Source: Thermoplasmatales archaeon
Lineage (GTDB): Archaea; Thermoplasmatota; Thermoplasmata; Thermoplasmatales; Thermoplasmataceae
Assembly (NCBI GenBank): GCA_014874365.1
Contig: JACWAH010000010.1
Span: forward strand, 1 to 64,000
DNA length: 64,000 bases
Direction: 5' to 3'
Of this stretch, positions 44,362-52,784 are shown piece after piece; positions within the stretch are counted from its first letter, which is position 1; each line of letters opens with the position of its first letter. Under the pieces are notes generated by a model. It searched no databases. It saw only the letters and a program-made list of their open reading frames with translations, and was not told where the DNA came from. Made by a program: the position numbers and the translations under genes.

Positions 44362-44661
44362 ATGGCAGAATTTGTCTGTTATTCATGTAAGAAGAAAGTC
44401 ATTACCGGAGAGAAATTCACATTTACAAAAGAAGGGCCGGTACATTTTGACTGCTTTATATCCAGCAGAAGAAATACCGTCCCTGATGATAAGCAGGAGA
44501 CCCTCAGGAAATTATCTATTCTGCTTGACAGCCAGCTGAGGCTGCTTCTGGACATTCTTGACATCAGACTGGCTGGTAATGAGCCTGAAGCAGTGACTGC
44601 CGCCTACAAGAACATCGAAAAGGAATGCGGAGAAACAACAAGGCAGATTTCTGCGCTTTGA
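44362..44661 (+). CDS. DUF2175 family protein
   Basis: A 99-residue archaeal protein. The N terminus, FVCYSCKKKVITGEKFTF then GPVHFDCF, forms a treble-clef-like zinc site (Cys-x2-Cys ... His-x2-Cys), as in DUF2175. The rest is helical. The ATG at 44362 is preferred over 44290 because TTTTTATAATAT (44334-44345) is centred about 25 bp upstream, and because family proteins begin here. The function of the family is not known. Confidence 0.82.
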   Translation: MAEFVCYSCKKKVITGEKFTFTKEGPVHFDCFISSRRNTVPDDKQETLRKLSILLDSQLRLLLDILDIRLAGNEPEAVTAAYKNIEKECGETTRQISAL

Positions 44662-44673
44662 CCTTCTGGTGGC

Positions 44674-45300
44674 CTATTTTGTCTTTACCCTTCCCAGGTC
44701 TTCCTTCCTGGATTTGACCGTAATGTATGCACCAGCGACCAGCACGCCTGATACTATGGAAGAGATCGAAACAATGGTCAGCCATTCAGGCTGGTAACTT
44801 ACAATGCCATAACTGTAAGAAAGCGTCAACGTAACGTTGAACTGACTTCCCGTATTAGAACTGAGGTTGACCCTGTAGAATTCGAATTCATAGTAGGTGG
44901 CCCATCCGACCACGTCTGTATTGTTAGTGGCATTTCCCCCGTTTACTACTGTAATGTATGAGAAATCAGTGGCAAAGCTGTCCCTAGGAACATACTGAGA
45001 AACAATGGACAAAGAGTACTTCACGGAATCATTGGAAGGCATTGAAAAAGTAAAGTTCACCCGGTGGTATAGGTATATATTGAAGAAAAACGACGAATTG
45101 TATGATGGATAAGCAACTGTATGCTCCGAATTGCTAAAATTCGTGATTTGTTTCTGAGGGTAGTAGGTATGGAGCCCGACAAATCCCGCAGCAACCAAAA
45201 AAGCGGCAAGGATAAGGAATGAAAGAGACCTGACCCTGCGCCATATCCTTTTCTTTAAACCTTCTTCCTTCGGCTGTTTGACAGGGGCGAGATTTGTCAT
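44674..45300 (-). CDS. Membrane protein with two helices and an external domain, 208 aa
   Basis: A basic cytoplasmic N terminus (about 1-26), a membrane helix (about 27-46), an extracytoplasmic beta-rich domain with several N-x-S/T sites (about 50-170), a second helix (about 172-192) and a basic tail. No family was recognised. It converges on the DUF2175 gene. Function unknown; probably envelope related. Confidence 0.7.
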   Translation of the reverse strand: MTNLAPVKQPKEEGLKKRIWRRVRSLSFLILAAFLVAAGFVGLHTYYPQKQITNFSNSEHTVAYPSYNSSFFFNIYLYHRVNFTFSMPSNDSVKYSLSIVSQYVPRDSFATDFSYITVVNGGNATNNTDVVGWATYYEFEFYRVNLSSNTGSQFNVTLTLSYSYGIVSYQPEWLTIVSISSIVSGVLVAGAYITVKSRKEDLGRVKTK

Positions 45301-45308
45301 AAAACTTA

Positions 45309-45629
45309 TTACCTAATAATAAAGCTAACTAAAGAACTTAACTGTACCTGTGCGCGTTTATAATGCAGCAACAAAGGGCACTGATGGTTTTCCATCAGGG
45401 AATAAATAGACACGCCATTCTCTTTCATCAATGAGCCTGATGGCGCAAATTCCCTTTTGGATTTTATCAGTCCCAATATCGTCAATGGATCTGCCCCTCC
45501 ACCCGGCTGGACAGGTTCACTCATGACAAGAAGATTCCAGGGGCGGAATACAAAACGGAGGAGGGAGGAAAGGATCGATAACGCACTTTTCTGTACCGTC
45601 CTCCGGCACAACTTACCTAATTTGAGCAA
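45309..45629 (-). pseudogene. Possible gene remnant containing repeat R2
   Basis: The frame starts at TTG and gives 106 residues. Its first 24 codons are similar to the 27-codon peptide in repeat R1 (15043-15126), which suggests real past coding. The continuation (FRPWNLLVMSEPVQPGGGAD) is not recognised, and no promoter or ribosome-binding site is obvious. It is likely a decayed gene; whether any product is made is doubtful. Confidence 0.3.
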
Positions 45630-45659
45630 ATTTTAGGATATTCTCCTGCACTGGGTAAT
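45561..45659 (-). repeat. Dispersed ~99-nt repeat, copy R2
   Basis: The counterpart of 15064-15162. Shared blocks include AACGCACTTTTC (CAACGCACTTTTC in R1), a C-TCCGG-ACAACTTA stretch and ATTTTAGGAT. One single-base gap is needed to align all 99 nt. Confidence 0.6.
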
Positions 45660-45731
45660 TGGACACCTGATATATCAGTGAAAAACGCAAACGTTTCCAG
45701 CATTGTCTACCGATTAAGCCGGTGAGGAAAA

Positions 45732-45816
45732 TGCAGGGGGAGGGATTTGAACCCTCGTATCCCTACGAAACCAGACCCTCAATCTGGCGCCTTTGACCAA
45801 TCTCGACAACCCCTGC
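45732..45816 (-). tRNA. tRNA-Leu (anticodon GAG)
   Basis: The minus strand folds into a class II tRNA with a long variable arm. The acceptor is GCAGGGG/CCCCTGC with discriminator A. The anticodon stem CCAGA/TCTGG surrounds the loop TTGAGGG. The T-arm is GAGGG TTCAAAT CCCTC. The 85-nt length fits leucine tRNA. Confidence 0.95.
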
Positions 45817-45862
45817 GTGATATGCGTGATACCTGTAATTTATATAATCTTGTCATCCGACA

Positions 45863-45931
45863 TTGAGGATTCCGAATGACCCATTTGCTTTACCCAACAT
45901 GGTAAAGAATCGGTAGCAGGCTCATTTATTC
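45863..45931 (+). repeat. Dispersed ~69-bp repeat, shared with 18408-18476
   Basis: Four conserved blocks (TTGAGGATTCC, GCTTTACCC, AAGAATCGGTA, CATTTATTC) keep identical spacing with the minus-strand copy at 18408-18476. TTTACC and GGTAAA can form a stem. It lies 46 bp to the right of tRNA-Leu, on its 5' side. Confidence 0.65.
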
Positions 45932-46008
45932 GTGTAATAATCATTCAACCGGGTGAACAATTCTAAACAGGGAGAGGAGAGAAAAACTCGCTTATCCAGA
46001 GACGGGTC

Positions 46009-46206
46009 ATGACTCAGCCACTGGCATATCAAACGGGAGGTATCATTGTGCACCGGGACAAGAGATTCATAGAGTGTCCCAGGTTCCTCTACAGGTTATC
46101 CAAGAGCAACTTAGAAAATTTAGCTGTATTCATGTGGGGAAATGAAAGCGATATATTGTTGGAATCTGGGATCAATGCGGTAGCCTATGCTCTGTGCGGG
46201 GTCTGA
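46009..46206 (+). CDS. Doubtful small ORF, 65 aa
   Basis: ATG to TGA, 65 residues without recognisable family features, beginning MTQPLAYQTGGIIV. A GAGAGGAGAG stretch lies about 28 bases upstream, too far for ideal translation. It may be a relic. Confidence 0.2.
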   Translation: MTQPLAYQTGGIIVHRDKRFIECPRFLYRLSKSNLENLAVFMWGNESDILLESGINAVAYALCGV

Positions 46207-46299
46207 CCGGAGTGGCAATCCTCGATCACACACTTAACATTGGCCCGGAAAGATATTCCTGGTGAAACCTTATTTAATCTACGGAGGCATGTTATCAAC

Positions 46300-46734
46300 A
46301 TGAAGGAATTTCGACCGGACTCGCTGGACCTGCAGATACTGGAAATAGTGGAAAAAGACTGCACAAAAAGTTACCGCGAGATTGGTGAACAGACTGGGAA
46401 GGATATGTGGATGGTCAGGGACCGTGTCGTGCTCCTCAGGAAGAAAGGGATAATAAAAAAATGCAAGGCAGAAATAAACTACCCTGCAGTCGGCTTGAGT
46501 TGCAGATCACTCATAATGTTCAACCTTCCCGAGGAAAAGATAGATTCTTTCATCTCCTTTGTCGGGTCAAATCCCATGTTCAAGAGACTCACAATCGCTA
46601 CTGGCCAGCGAAGGTTCTTTCTCGAGATCGTAGGAAAGGATTGCAACGAGGTCAGGGAATATGCCAGGAAAATCTTGCCAAAATACGGAGTGTTCGACGT
46701 TGTGTTCGAAGTAATTCTCGATATCCCTCTTTAG
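46300..46734 (+). CDS. Lrp/AsnC-family transcriptional regulator
   Basis: The 144 residues have an N-terminal winged helix-turn-helix (LDLQILEIVEKDCTKSYREIGEQTGKDMWMVRDRVVLLRKKGII split by the turn, about 8-50) and a C-terminal ligand-binding RAM-like domain (about 70-144). The recognition helix reads DMWMVRDRVVLL. A TATA-like ACCTTATTTAATC (46267-46279) is centred near 26-28 bp before the ATG at 46300, so the mRNA is probably leaderless. It is the nearest regulator to the radical SAM genes, about 1 kb upstream on the same strand. A link is not shown. Confidence 0.87.
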   Translation: MKEFRPDSLDLQILEIVEKDCTKSYREIGEQTGKDMWMVRDRVVLLRKKGIIKKCKAEINYPAVGLSCRSLIMFNLPEEKIDSFISFVGSNPMFKRLTIATGQRRFFLEIVGKDCNEVREYARKILPKYGVFDVVFEVILDIPL

Positions 46735-47296
46735 CTGGCAAATTTTGTGCATCCTGTCCTTTTCCTGGGCAGTTTTAGCCTTGGTAACCTAAGTATCGGG
46801 GAGTGTTTTAATGCACATGGCCCACGTGGAAATCTTTGACGAGAACTTATTGCTCATCGAACTGGCATTGCCAGTCAAAGGTAGGATTAAACTGTCAGGT
46901 ATGCGGGAGCAGAGAGGGATCAAGTTGGGCGAGTGTTTAGATCACTAAACAGTATCCTTCGCCTGGGGAACATGCCCTTAAAGATTGGTGAAAAGAGGTC
47001 GCAAACGAAGTGTTAAAAATTGAAAGCGTCAGTGTCATGACTCTGCGCATCAGGTTTCACGAAATTATTCATGGTCCCGACATTGACCTTTACGATGTGT
47101 AATGATTCCCATGACCTGCCGTGGAGGTGGAACACTAAATGTTGCCTGGTAAAAGAGTACCGGCCCGTCTGTCCGTCATTGCTGTGCCGGAAATAATTTA
47201 AATTGACACTTTTACTCCACAATTTTTGTGAAATTTTTTCACTGTCGGACAGATTTTGCGTGAAACCAGTAAATAATTCGTGCAGATCGATTCGGT
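46735..47296. other. Sparse region between Lrp regulator and radical SAM cluster
   Basis: It contains one 45-codon frame (46811-46948) and otherwise no convincing gene. An AGTAAATAATTCG stretch (47269-47281) is centred about 23-26 bp before the ATG at 47297, a likely promoter for the radical SAM cluster. Confidence 0.45.
46811..46948 (+). CDS. Doubtful 45-codon ORF
   Basis: An ATG-to-TAA frame encoding a 45-residue peptide with a hydrophobic middle (ENLLLIELALPVKG) and a basic second half. It has no ribosome-binding site and no recognised family. Listed only because it is the only frame in this stretch with a balanced composition. Confidence 0.15.
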   Translation: MHMAHVEIFDENLLLIELALPVKGRIKLSGMREQRGIKLGECLDH

Positions 47297-47509
47297 ATGA
47301 ACCCAGGGAAATCTGAGAACAGGTTGATGGCATTGATTTTTTTTGCTATGCAATCAAGGAAATCCGCAATGCTCCGTTACGAGTTCACCATGACCAGCGA
47401 TCCGAATTTGGGGGAATCAATGATACGGACTTTGTGCAGGCACACTGTGGAAGATAATGGAACTATTCCCCACATTTCGGGCATAGTGGCAGACGGGGTG
47501 ATTCAATGA
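47297..47509 (+). CDS. Small ORF (70 aa) overlapping the radical SAM/SPASM gene
   Basis: This 70-residue frame begins about 26 bp after a TATA-like element and its stop overlaps the start of the radical SAM gene (ATGA), the arrangement of a coupled operon. The peptide has a basic N-terminal half with a hydrophobic patch (ALIFFAM) and a more acidic, His- and Gly-containing C terminus (HTVEDNGTIPHISGIVADG). One internal Cys is present. It could be a small partner, a leader, or a substrate of the enzyme. No family was recognised and it lacks the repeated or leader-core look of common radical SAM peptide substrates. Confidence 0.4.
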   Translation: MNPGKSENRLMALIFFAMQSRKSAMLRYEFTMTSDPNLGESMIRTLCRHTVEDNGTIPHISGIVADGVIQ

Positions 47510-48984
47510 CTGAAGTCAATGCCAGTACACCGGAAATGTTGCACGGGGGGGATATGAACGGTTCTACCGACCTCATAGTCAACTTCCAGAAGATTGTCGA
47601 CGGTAAGTTTGCAAAATTTGTGCTCAGGCAGATGACGAAACCTGCAAAGTTCGAGCATGCGTTGGCGGTGTTCGCCGGGGTAGAGAAGCCTAAGTCTGCA
47701 AGGGAGAAGATGAACGTCAGTGTGATAGAAATGGCCCTGAAGCGAGCCATGAAATCATTCAACATCAGTAACCTGGATGACGTAAGGAAGGCCATGGGGG
47801 AACCTTTCATGCGGAAAGGGGTAGCCAACACCCTCAGGTCTGTCGCAAAATACGGTGTTACAAGGCCCCAGGTCTTTGAAGCCCCCCTAATGATAGTATG
47901 GAACACAACAAAGCAGTGCAATCTCAAATGCAAACACTGCTACGCAAGCGCCAGTTCGGTCAAGAATCCGGATGAGATGACGCTGGAGCAGAAACTGAAA
48001 GTAGTAGACACCCTTGACGACGCCGGCGTTACCATGATAGCTTTCTCCGGCGGAGAGCCGCTTATCAGCCCGGATTTCTGGAGCCTGGCTGAATATGCGT
48101 CAAAGAAAGGGATGTATACCTCAATCGCAACCAATGGGACCCTTCTCACGCCGAGAAATGTGGAAAGGCTGAAGGAGGTTGGCATAAAATACGTTGAGGT
48201 GAGCCTCGATGCATCAGTGCCTGAGATTCATGATGAATTCCGTGGCGTGAAGGGTGCATGGGAGAGGACAGTAAACGGCATCAGGAATGTCGTCGCAAAC
48301 GGATCGTTCGACACGGCCATAGCGACCACTGCCACGAAATACAATCTGGACGATATTCCTAAAATGGTCGGCCTTGCAAGGGAACTGAAGGTAAAAAAAT
48401 TCATCGTCTTCAACTTTGTGCCCACAGGTCGTGGCAAGGAAATCATAGACAACGACCTGAACCCGGAGGAAAGGGAGAAACTCCTCAACTATCTTTACGA
48501 TGAGTGGCAGGACAAGAACGTAGACATCTTCTCCACTTCCCCCACATATTCCAGGATTGGAATAGAAAGGGTGTTGGCTGGCACCGGCCAGACCTATTCG
48601 CCAACGCATTTCGCCTCGGCTGATTACGGCTCCTCTGGTGTTGCAATAGCCGATTTCATAGGGGGCTGCGGGGCCGGCAGGGTATACGCGGCGATAGAGG
48701 ATAATGGCGACCTGTACCCCTGCGTTTTCCTTCCGCTGAAAGCAGGTAATCTGCTGAAGGAGGATTTCATGGACATATGGGAAAATTCCCCGATGCTTAA
48801 GGAACTCAGAAACAGGGACATACTCGGTGGAGCATGTTCAAGCTGTGCATTCAAGTATTCGTGTGGTGGATGCCGTGCGAGGGCTTACGGATACTACGGG
48901 GATTACAAAGCGCCTGATCCAGGATGCACGCTGAACTCGTCCTACTTCAATGAGATACTGGCTTCAATAAACCTGCAGGAATAA
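47506..48984 (+). CDS. Radical SAM enzyme with C-terminal SPASM-type domain
   Basis: A 492-residue radical SAM protein. A long helical N-terminal region (about 1-125) precedes the barrel with CNLKCKHC (Cys138, Cys142, Cys145 bind the 4Fe-4S cluster and SAM), then FSGGEPLISPDF and ATNGTLL. The C-terminal part carries CGAGRVYAAIEDNGDLYPC and a later Cys-x2-Cys-x5-Cys-x2-Cys (CSSCAFKYSCGGCRA), the pattern of SPASM auxiliary clusters. Such enzymes mature peptides, proteins or haem-like cofactors. The substrate is unknown. The start is coupled to the preceding small ORF, and the B12-type radical SAM gene begins 17 bp after the stop. Confidence 0.9.
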   Translation: MTEVNASTPEMLHGGDMNGSTDLIVNFQKIVDGKFAKFVLRQMTKPAKFEHALAVFAGVEKPKSAREKMNVSVIEMALKRAMKSFNISNLDDVRKAMGEPFMRKGVANTLRSVAKYGVTRPQVFEAPLMIVWNTTKQCNLKCKHCYASASSVKNPDEMTLEQKLKVVDTLDDAGVTMIAFSGGEPLISPDFWSLAEYASKKGMYTSIATNGTLLTPRNVERLKEVGIKYVEVSLDASVPEIHDEFRGVKGAWERTVNGIRNVVANGSFDTAIATTATKYNLDDIPKMVGLARELKVKKFIVFNFVPTGRGKEIIDNDLNPEEREKLLNYLYDEWQDKNVDIFSTSPTYSRIGIERVLAGTGQTYSPTHFASADYGSSGVAIADFIGGCGAGRVYAAIEDNGDLYPCVFLPLKAGNLLKEDFMDIWENSPMLKELRNRDILGGACSSCAFKYSCGGCRARAYGYYGDYKAPDPGCTLNSSYFNEILASINLQE

Positions 48985-49001
48985 ATGGAAAGGGGATTCA
49001 T

Positions 49002-50426
49002 CTGAAAATACTGCTCATATCTCCTCCCACCATATCAGCCATACAGTCCGTTATTGGCACTACCGGCCCTCCACTGGGGCTTGCATATCTTGCGTCAGTT
49101 TCCCGGGAAAAAGGCCATGACGTAAGGATTGTAGACTCCCTTGCAGAGAACCTCAGTTTCGATTCCGTGGAAAAGATTATGGCTAGCTATTCTCCAGATG
49201 TTGTCGGGATCACATCCACAACCTCGATGGTGCCCGACGCCTACAGGATTGCCAGAATCGCAAAAGCCCAATCGAGGGACATTAAAGTGATCATGGGCGG
49301 CCCGCATGCCACTTTCACCCCTGAGATAACGCTTACTGAATCGCCTGAAACAGATTACGTGGTAAGGGGGGAAGGTGAAAGCATCTTTTCCAACCTTCTT
49401 GACTTCTTCGCCGGTAAAAAAGATCTCATGGATATTAAGGGAGCAAGTTTCCGAACGGGAACAGGCATATTCAATGCTCCTCCAGAACCGCTCATTAGAA
49501 ACGTGGACGAAATACCTGAACCCGCGCTAGATTTGCTTCCCATGAAGAAATACCGGGTAGGCAACAATGAGTTTGCAACGATTGTTACCTCCAGGGGGTG
49601 TCCGTATAACTGCATGTTCTGTTCATCATCACTTCAGTTCGGCAAGGTATGGAGGGGACATTCCGCAGAAAGAGTAATGAGGGAACTGGAAACCCTGAAA
49701 TATAAATACGGAAAGAGTGAGATAGAGTTTCTTGACGACACATTCACGCTGAACATGAAAAGGGCGTCAATCCTGGCCGAGATGATTCGGAAAGAGGGGC
49801 TGGACATAACATGGTCTGCTTCTGCAAGGGTGAACCTTTTCAACAGGGATATAGCGGAATCTATGAAGAAGGCAGGAGCCCACACTGTGTATTTCGGCAT
49901 TGAGTCAGGTGTTCAGAAGACGCTGGATTTCATAGGAAAGGGAATAAATCTGCAGATGGCAGCAACTTCAGTCAGGAACGCGAAAGAAGCAGGCTTGAGA
50001 TCACTGGGGTCATTTATAATAGGGTTTCCTGACGATACAGAGGATGAAATCAGAAGGACAATTTCATTTTCAAAGAAACTAGGAGTTAGTTTTGCACAAT
50101 TCACTGTGGCAACACCTTATCCAGGGACCAGATTGTGGGATTACGCGAGAGAACGCAACCTAATCACTACTGGAGACTGGAGGAAATTCACAACGCTCAC
50201 TCCGGTTATGAAACTTAGAAATTTCACCAGCCAGGAAATATTGAAATGGCTGCAGAAAGCGTACATCGGTTTTTACATGAGACCACTATTCCTGCTGAAA
50301 GACCTCTTAGTGAACAAGGCGTTTGTGTTCAAGAGGATAATACCGTATTCCAGAGCCTTCCTGCACTCTGGAACGGTAGAAGATTACCAGCCTGAGATAA
50401 GGATTGAAGTTTCCGACCTGTCATAG
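49002..50426 (+). CDS. B12-binding-type radical SAM protein; apparent CTG start
   Basis: The protein has an N-terminal cobalamin-binding-like Rossmann domain (about 1-150; LLISPPTISAIQSVIG, GPPLGLAYLASVSREKGHDV) and a radical SAM barrel with CPYNCMFC (about Cys200, Cys204, Cys207). The DxHxxG cobalamin motif is not seen, as in many of this class, so base-off binding is possible. A GTG at 49167 would remove the first 55 residues of the Rossmann domain. The frame is open upstream and family-like sequence begins at CTG 49002-49004 (LKILLISPP), six bases after GGGG. No ATG, GTG or TTG is available there. It probably acts with the preceding radical SAM gene. Confidence 0.85.
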   Translation: MKILLISPPTISAIQSVIGTTGPPLGLAYLASVSREKGHDVRIVDSLAENLSFDSVEKIMASYSPDVVGITSTTSMVPDAYRIARIAKAQSRDIKVIMGGPHATFTPEITLTESPETDYVVRGEGESIFSNLLDFFAGKKDLMDIKGASFRTGTGIFNAPPEPLIRNVDEIPEPALDLLPMKKYRVGNNEFATIVTSRGCPYNCMFCSSSLQFGKVWRGHSAERVMRELETLKYKYGKSEIEFLDDTFTLNMKRASILAEMIRKEGLDITWSASARVNLFNRDIAESMKKAGAHTVYFGIESGVQKTLDFIGKGINLQMAATSVRNAKEAGLRSLGSFIIGFPDDTEDEIRRTISFSKKLGVSFAQFTVATPYPGTRLWDYARERNLITTGDWRKFTTLTPVMKLRNFTSQEILKWLQKAYIGFYMRPLFLLKDLLVNKAFVFKRIIPYSRAFLHSGTVEDYQPEIRIEVSDLS

Positions 50427-50740
50427 AAGACCACAGGACCACCAGATTCCGCAACATTCTCCTGCTTTCCCCTAGACTTCTGTTGCAACTGCCGTATATT
50501 TGAGAATAGCCTGGGAACGATTTTAGGGATGTGTTGGAATAAACGAGAGCTGTGTTCAGTATTTTTTGGCTCCCAGTTCTCACAGAAGGGACTTGCTTAA
50601 TATTCTGGATTAATCCTGCAGCGCTGAACGATTCTGAGAAATGATCCAGATTGAAAACACACAATTTTTGCTTTAAATTTAGTCGAATTAAGGCAAATTG
50701 TTATAATTTTTATTATGTAGGTTCTGTGGATTAAAGCATC
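50427..50740. other. Intergenic region with promoter of the CMD-like gene
   Basis: No gene is seen. GTTATAATTTTTATTA (50700-50715) lies 26-35 bp before the ATG at 50741 and is a good TATA candidate. Confidence 0.45.
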
Positions 50741-51484
50741 ATGAATAGTGGTATGGAAAATATCAGTAACTACGCAAATGTAACGCTCGGAAAGGTTCCA
50801 GAAACTATGGAATTTCTAGGCAGGATTAGTGAGGATCTAGCTGTGGAACAGTTCAGGGAGAACCAGGCCCTCTATCTCGGCAGGAAGAGCCTCGAGAAAA
50901 AGTTGCTGGCACTGACTGCGATAGCGGTATCTGCAGCAAACGGGCAGAAGGATTCAGTAAAACTGCACTTCAACCTGGCTATGAAGTTCGGTGCAGGACC
51001 CATGGAAATCCTGGATGCATTGAAGGTGGCAAAAATGGCCCTAATGTCCTCAACGATGTCCACATTGAAAGCTCAGCTCCCCATAATAGAGAAAAATGTG
51101 AACATTAACGGGAATAACGTTGAGATTAAGAATATAATCAGCAGGGTGAAAGCCCAAACCGGCATGCAGGTGCTTCCCGATAATCTCATGGCTCTATCGA
51201 AGTTTTCCTTTGACCTTTTCTCGGAGCATCTTAAGGAGAAGTCAGAGCTTATGTCGCCTTTCAAGCTGGGCAGCAAGTTCCTGTACCTAATTGCTTATGC
51301 TGTCAGCGTTTCCATTCACTCTGAAGAATGCGCACTAATTTATCTCAAGCAGTTATTTAAGGCCGGAGGCTCAATACAGGAGATTGAGGATGCACTCGCA
51401 GTATCACGGTTCATAACAGGAAACAGGGCTTTCATAACGTCATCCGAAATCCTTGAACAACTGGCCGGGAAACCTGAAGAGTAA
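50741..51484 (+). CDS. Duplicated CMD/AhpD-like protein without the usual cysteines
   Basis: The 247 residues contain two copies of the carboxymuconolactone-decarboxylase/AhpD-like helical fold. In the first (about 20-115), ALTAIAVSAANGQKDSVKLHFNLAMKFGAGPMEI has the order of the family but no Cys-x-x-Cys. In the second (about 160-240), LIAYAVSVSIHSEECALIYLKQLFKAGGSIQEIEDAL keeps His and a single Cys. Family enzymes use the CxxC for peroxide or thiol chemistry, so this protein is either non-redox or catalyses another reaction. It follows the radical SAM pair after 314 bp and precedes the SLAC1-type transporter by 41 bp. Confidence 0.7.
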   Translation: MNSGMENISNYANVTLGKVPETMEFLGRISEDLAVEQFRENQALYLGRKSLEKKLLALTAIAVSAANGQKDSVKLHFNLAMKFGAGPMEILDALKVAKMALMSSTMSTLKAQLPIIEKNVNINGNNVEIKNIISRVKAQTGMQVLPDNLMALSKFSFDLFSEHLKEKSELMSPFKLGSKFLYLIAYAVSVSIHSEECALIYLKQLFKAGGSIQEIEDALAVSRFITGNRAFITSSEILEQLAGKPEE

Positions 51485-51525
51485 ACCCAATTGCGCTGAA
51501 ATAACCAATTCTGAAGCTGATTTCA

Positions 51526-52578
51526 ATGGACAAGAAAATATTGAACCTGTTCGGATCCGAGTGGTTCGGAATTCCCATATCCACTCTCGCTCTGGCACAG
51601 GTATACTTGCTGATCTTTGGAAGTGAAAATGACATTGTGTTCAGATACGTGGGTGAGGTGCTAACTTTTACCGGCCTGATAATATTCGGCATAATATTTG
51701 CGATGTGGGTTATCAGGGGCGTTTCTTCACCGGGTAAGGAGGGATCTCACTGGGACAACCTGACCAGGCTGAGCTTTGTCGCTCTCATACCGATAATGGG
51801 CTTTGTCGGGAATGCCCAGCTCCTGTCTCTTTTCGGTGTCAACGCTATATCCGCCATGATATCTCTGGTTGACTTCTATGTGTTTTACGGGCTCTCTCTG
51901 TTGCTTGGGGTATTGCTGGGATACCGGCTCTATACAAAGGAGATTACTCCGAGGGAGATCAATTATGCCATCGTGATACCGCCTCTTGCCATCGGAACAA
52001 GCGTGTTCCTTGCACCTTATGTCATGAACTATTACCACGGTGTTGAAAGCCAGGCAATATCGTTCCTGGTGATCATGGGCCTGGGGATTTTCTTCTTCCT
52101 GTACATTTTCATCGGATCACTTGCAATGTCAGGCCACGTATCCACAAAGATGCACGAAGCTCTTCCATCTACCATGCTGCCCGTTGGAATCGCAAGCCTT
52201 CTTGTCCTCAATCTATTCACCATATCTAGTTTTGGTTCAGTGGACAACATCAGTATAAGCATTCACGAGGTGAGCCTGCTTGCCATAATGCTCTGGGGAT
52301 TTGAAGTATGGAACTTCCTTGTTGTGTTGATCATAATGTTTGCAAGGCCGTCAAAGGGTAACCTTGGAGTGTGGGCATACGGTTTCCCGCTTGGCCTGTT
52401 CGCTACGTCGACAGTGAGGATAATGAACGTGGTTAACTTTCCATGGATGTTCTGGATATTCCTGATCATAGCGGTAATGCTCAATATCCTGTGGGTCTAT
52501 GGTTGGATCAACACAGTCATATTCATAAAATCACACAGCAGGAAGATGGTGTCACAGAAAGCCACGCAACCACAATAA
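51526..52578 (+). CDS. SLAC1/TehA-type (TDT family) transporter
   Basis: A 350-residue integral membrane protein with about ten helices. FGIPISTLALAQVY at the start, ALPSTMLPVGIASLLVLNLF in the middle and WAYGFPLGLFATSTVRIM near the end fit the C4-dicarboxylate/tellurite-resistance/SLAC1 family, which moves organic acids, sulfite or anions. It lies 41 bp after the CMD-like gene, so the two likely share a transcript. Possible cargo in an acidophile includes organic acids or sulfite. Assignment rests on pattern only. Confidence 0.72.
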   Translation: MDKKILNLFGSEWFGIPISTLALAQVYLLIFGSENDIVFRYVGEVLTFTGLIIFGIIFAMWVIRGVSSPGKEGSHWDNLTRLSFVALIPIMGFVGNAQLLSLFGVNAISAMISLVDFYVFYGLSLLLGVLLGYRLYTKEITPREINYAIVIPPLAIGTSVFLAPYVMNYYHGVESQAISFLVIMGLGIFFFLYIFIGSLAMSGHVSTKMHEALPSTMLPVGIASLLVLNLFTISSFGSVDNISISIHEVSLLAIMLWGFEVWNFLVVLIIMFARPSKGNLGVWAYGFPLGLFATSTVRIMNVVNFPWMFWIFLIIAVMLNILWVYGWINTVIFIKSHSRKMVSQKATQPQ

Positions 52579-52784
52579 ATTTCTGTGGCAAACTATATTT
52601 TTTTTGCAAAGACAGGTACTACCGTTGAGTGATTGTGGAATTTATGGTTAAATAACCAACATTTGGTACTCATCATACTCTTTCACTGTAAACTTCATGA
52701 TCCTTCCCACTGAGTATGAAATTAAAATGGAGATCTCCTAGAATTTCCTTTCAGTCTATACCAGCGGCGGCTTTTCGGATGCAA

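Noticed and set aside
47297-47509. Reading the 70-residue ORF as a classical ribosomal-peptide precursor
   Set aside because: It has no leader-core boundary, no repeated core, and only one Cys. Coupling alone does not make it a substrate, so it is reported as an unknown small ORF.
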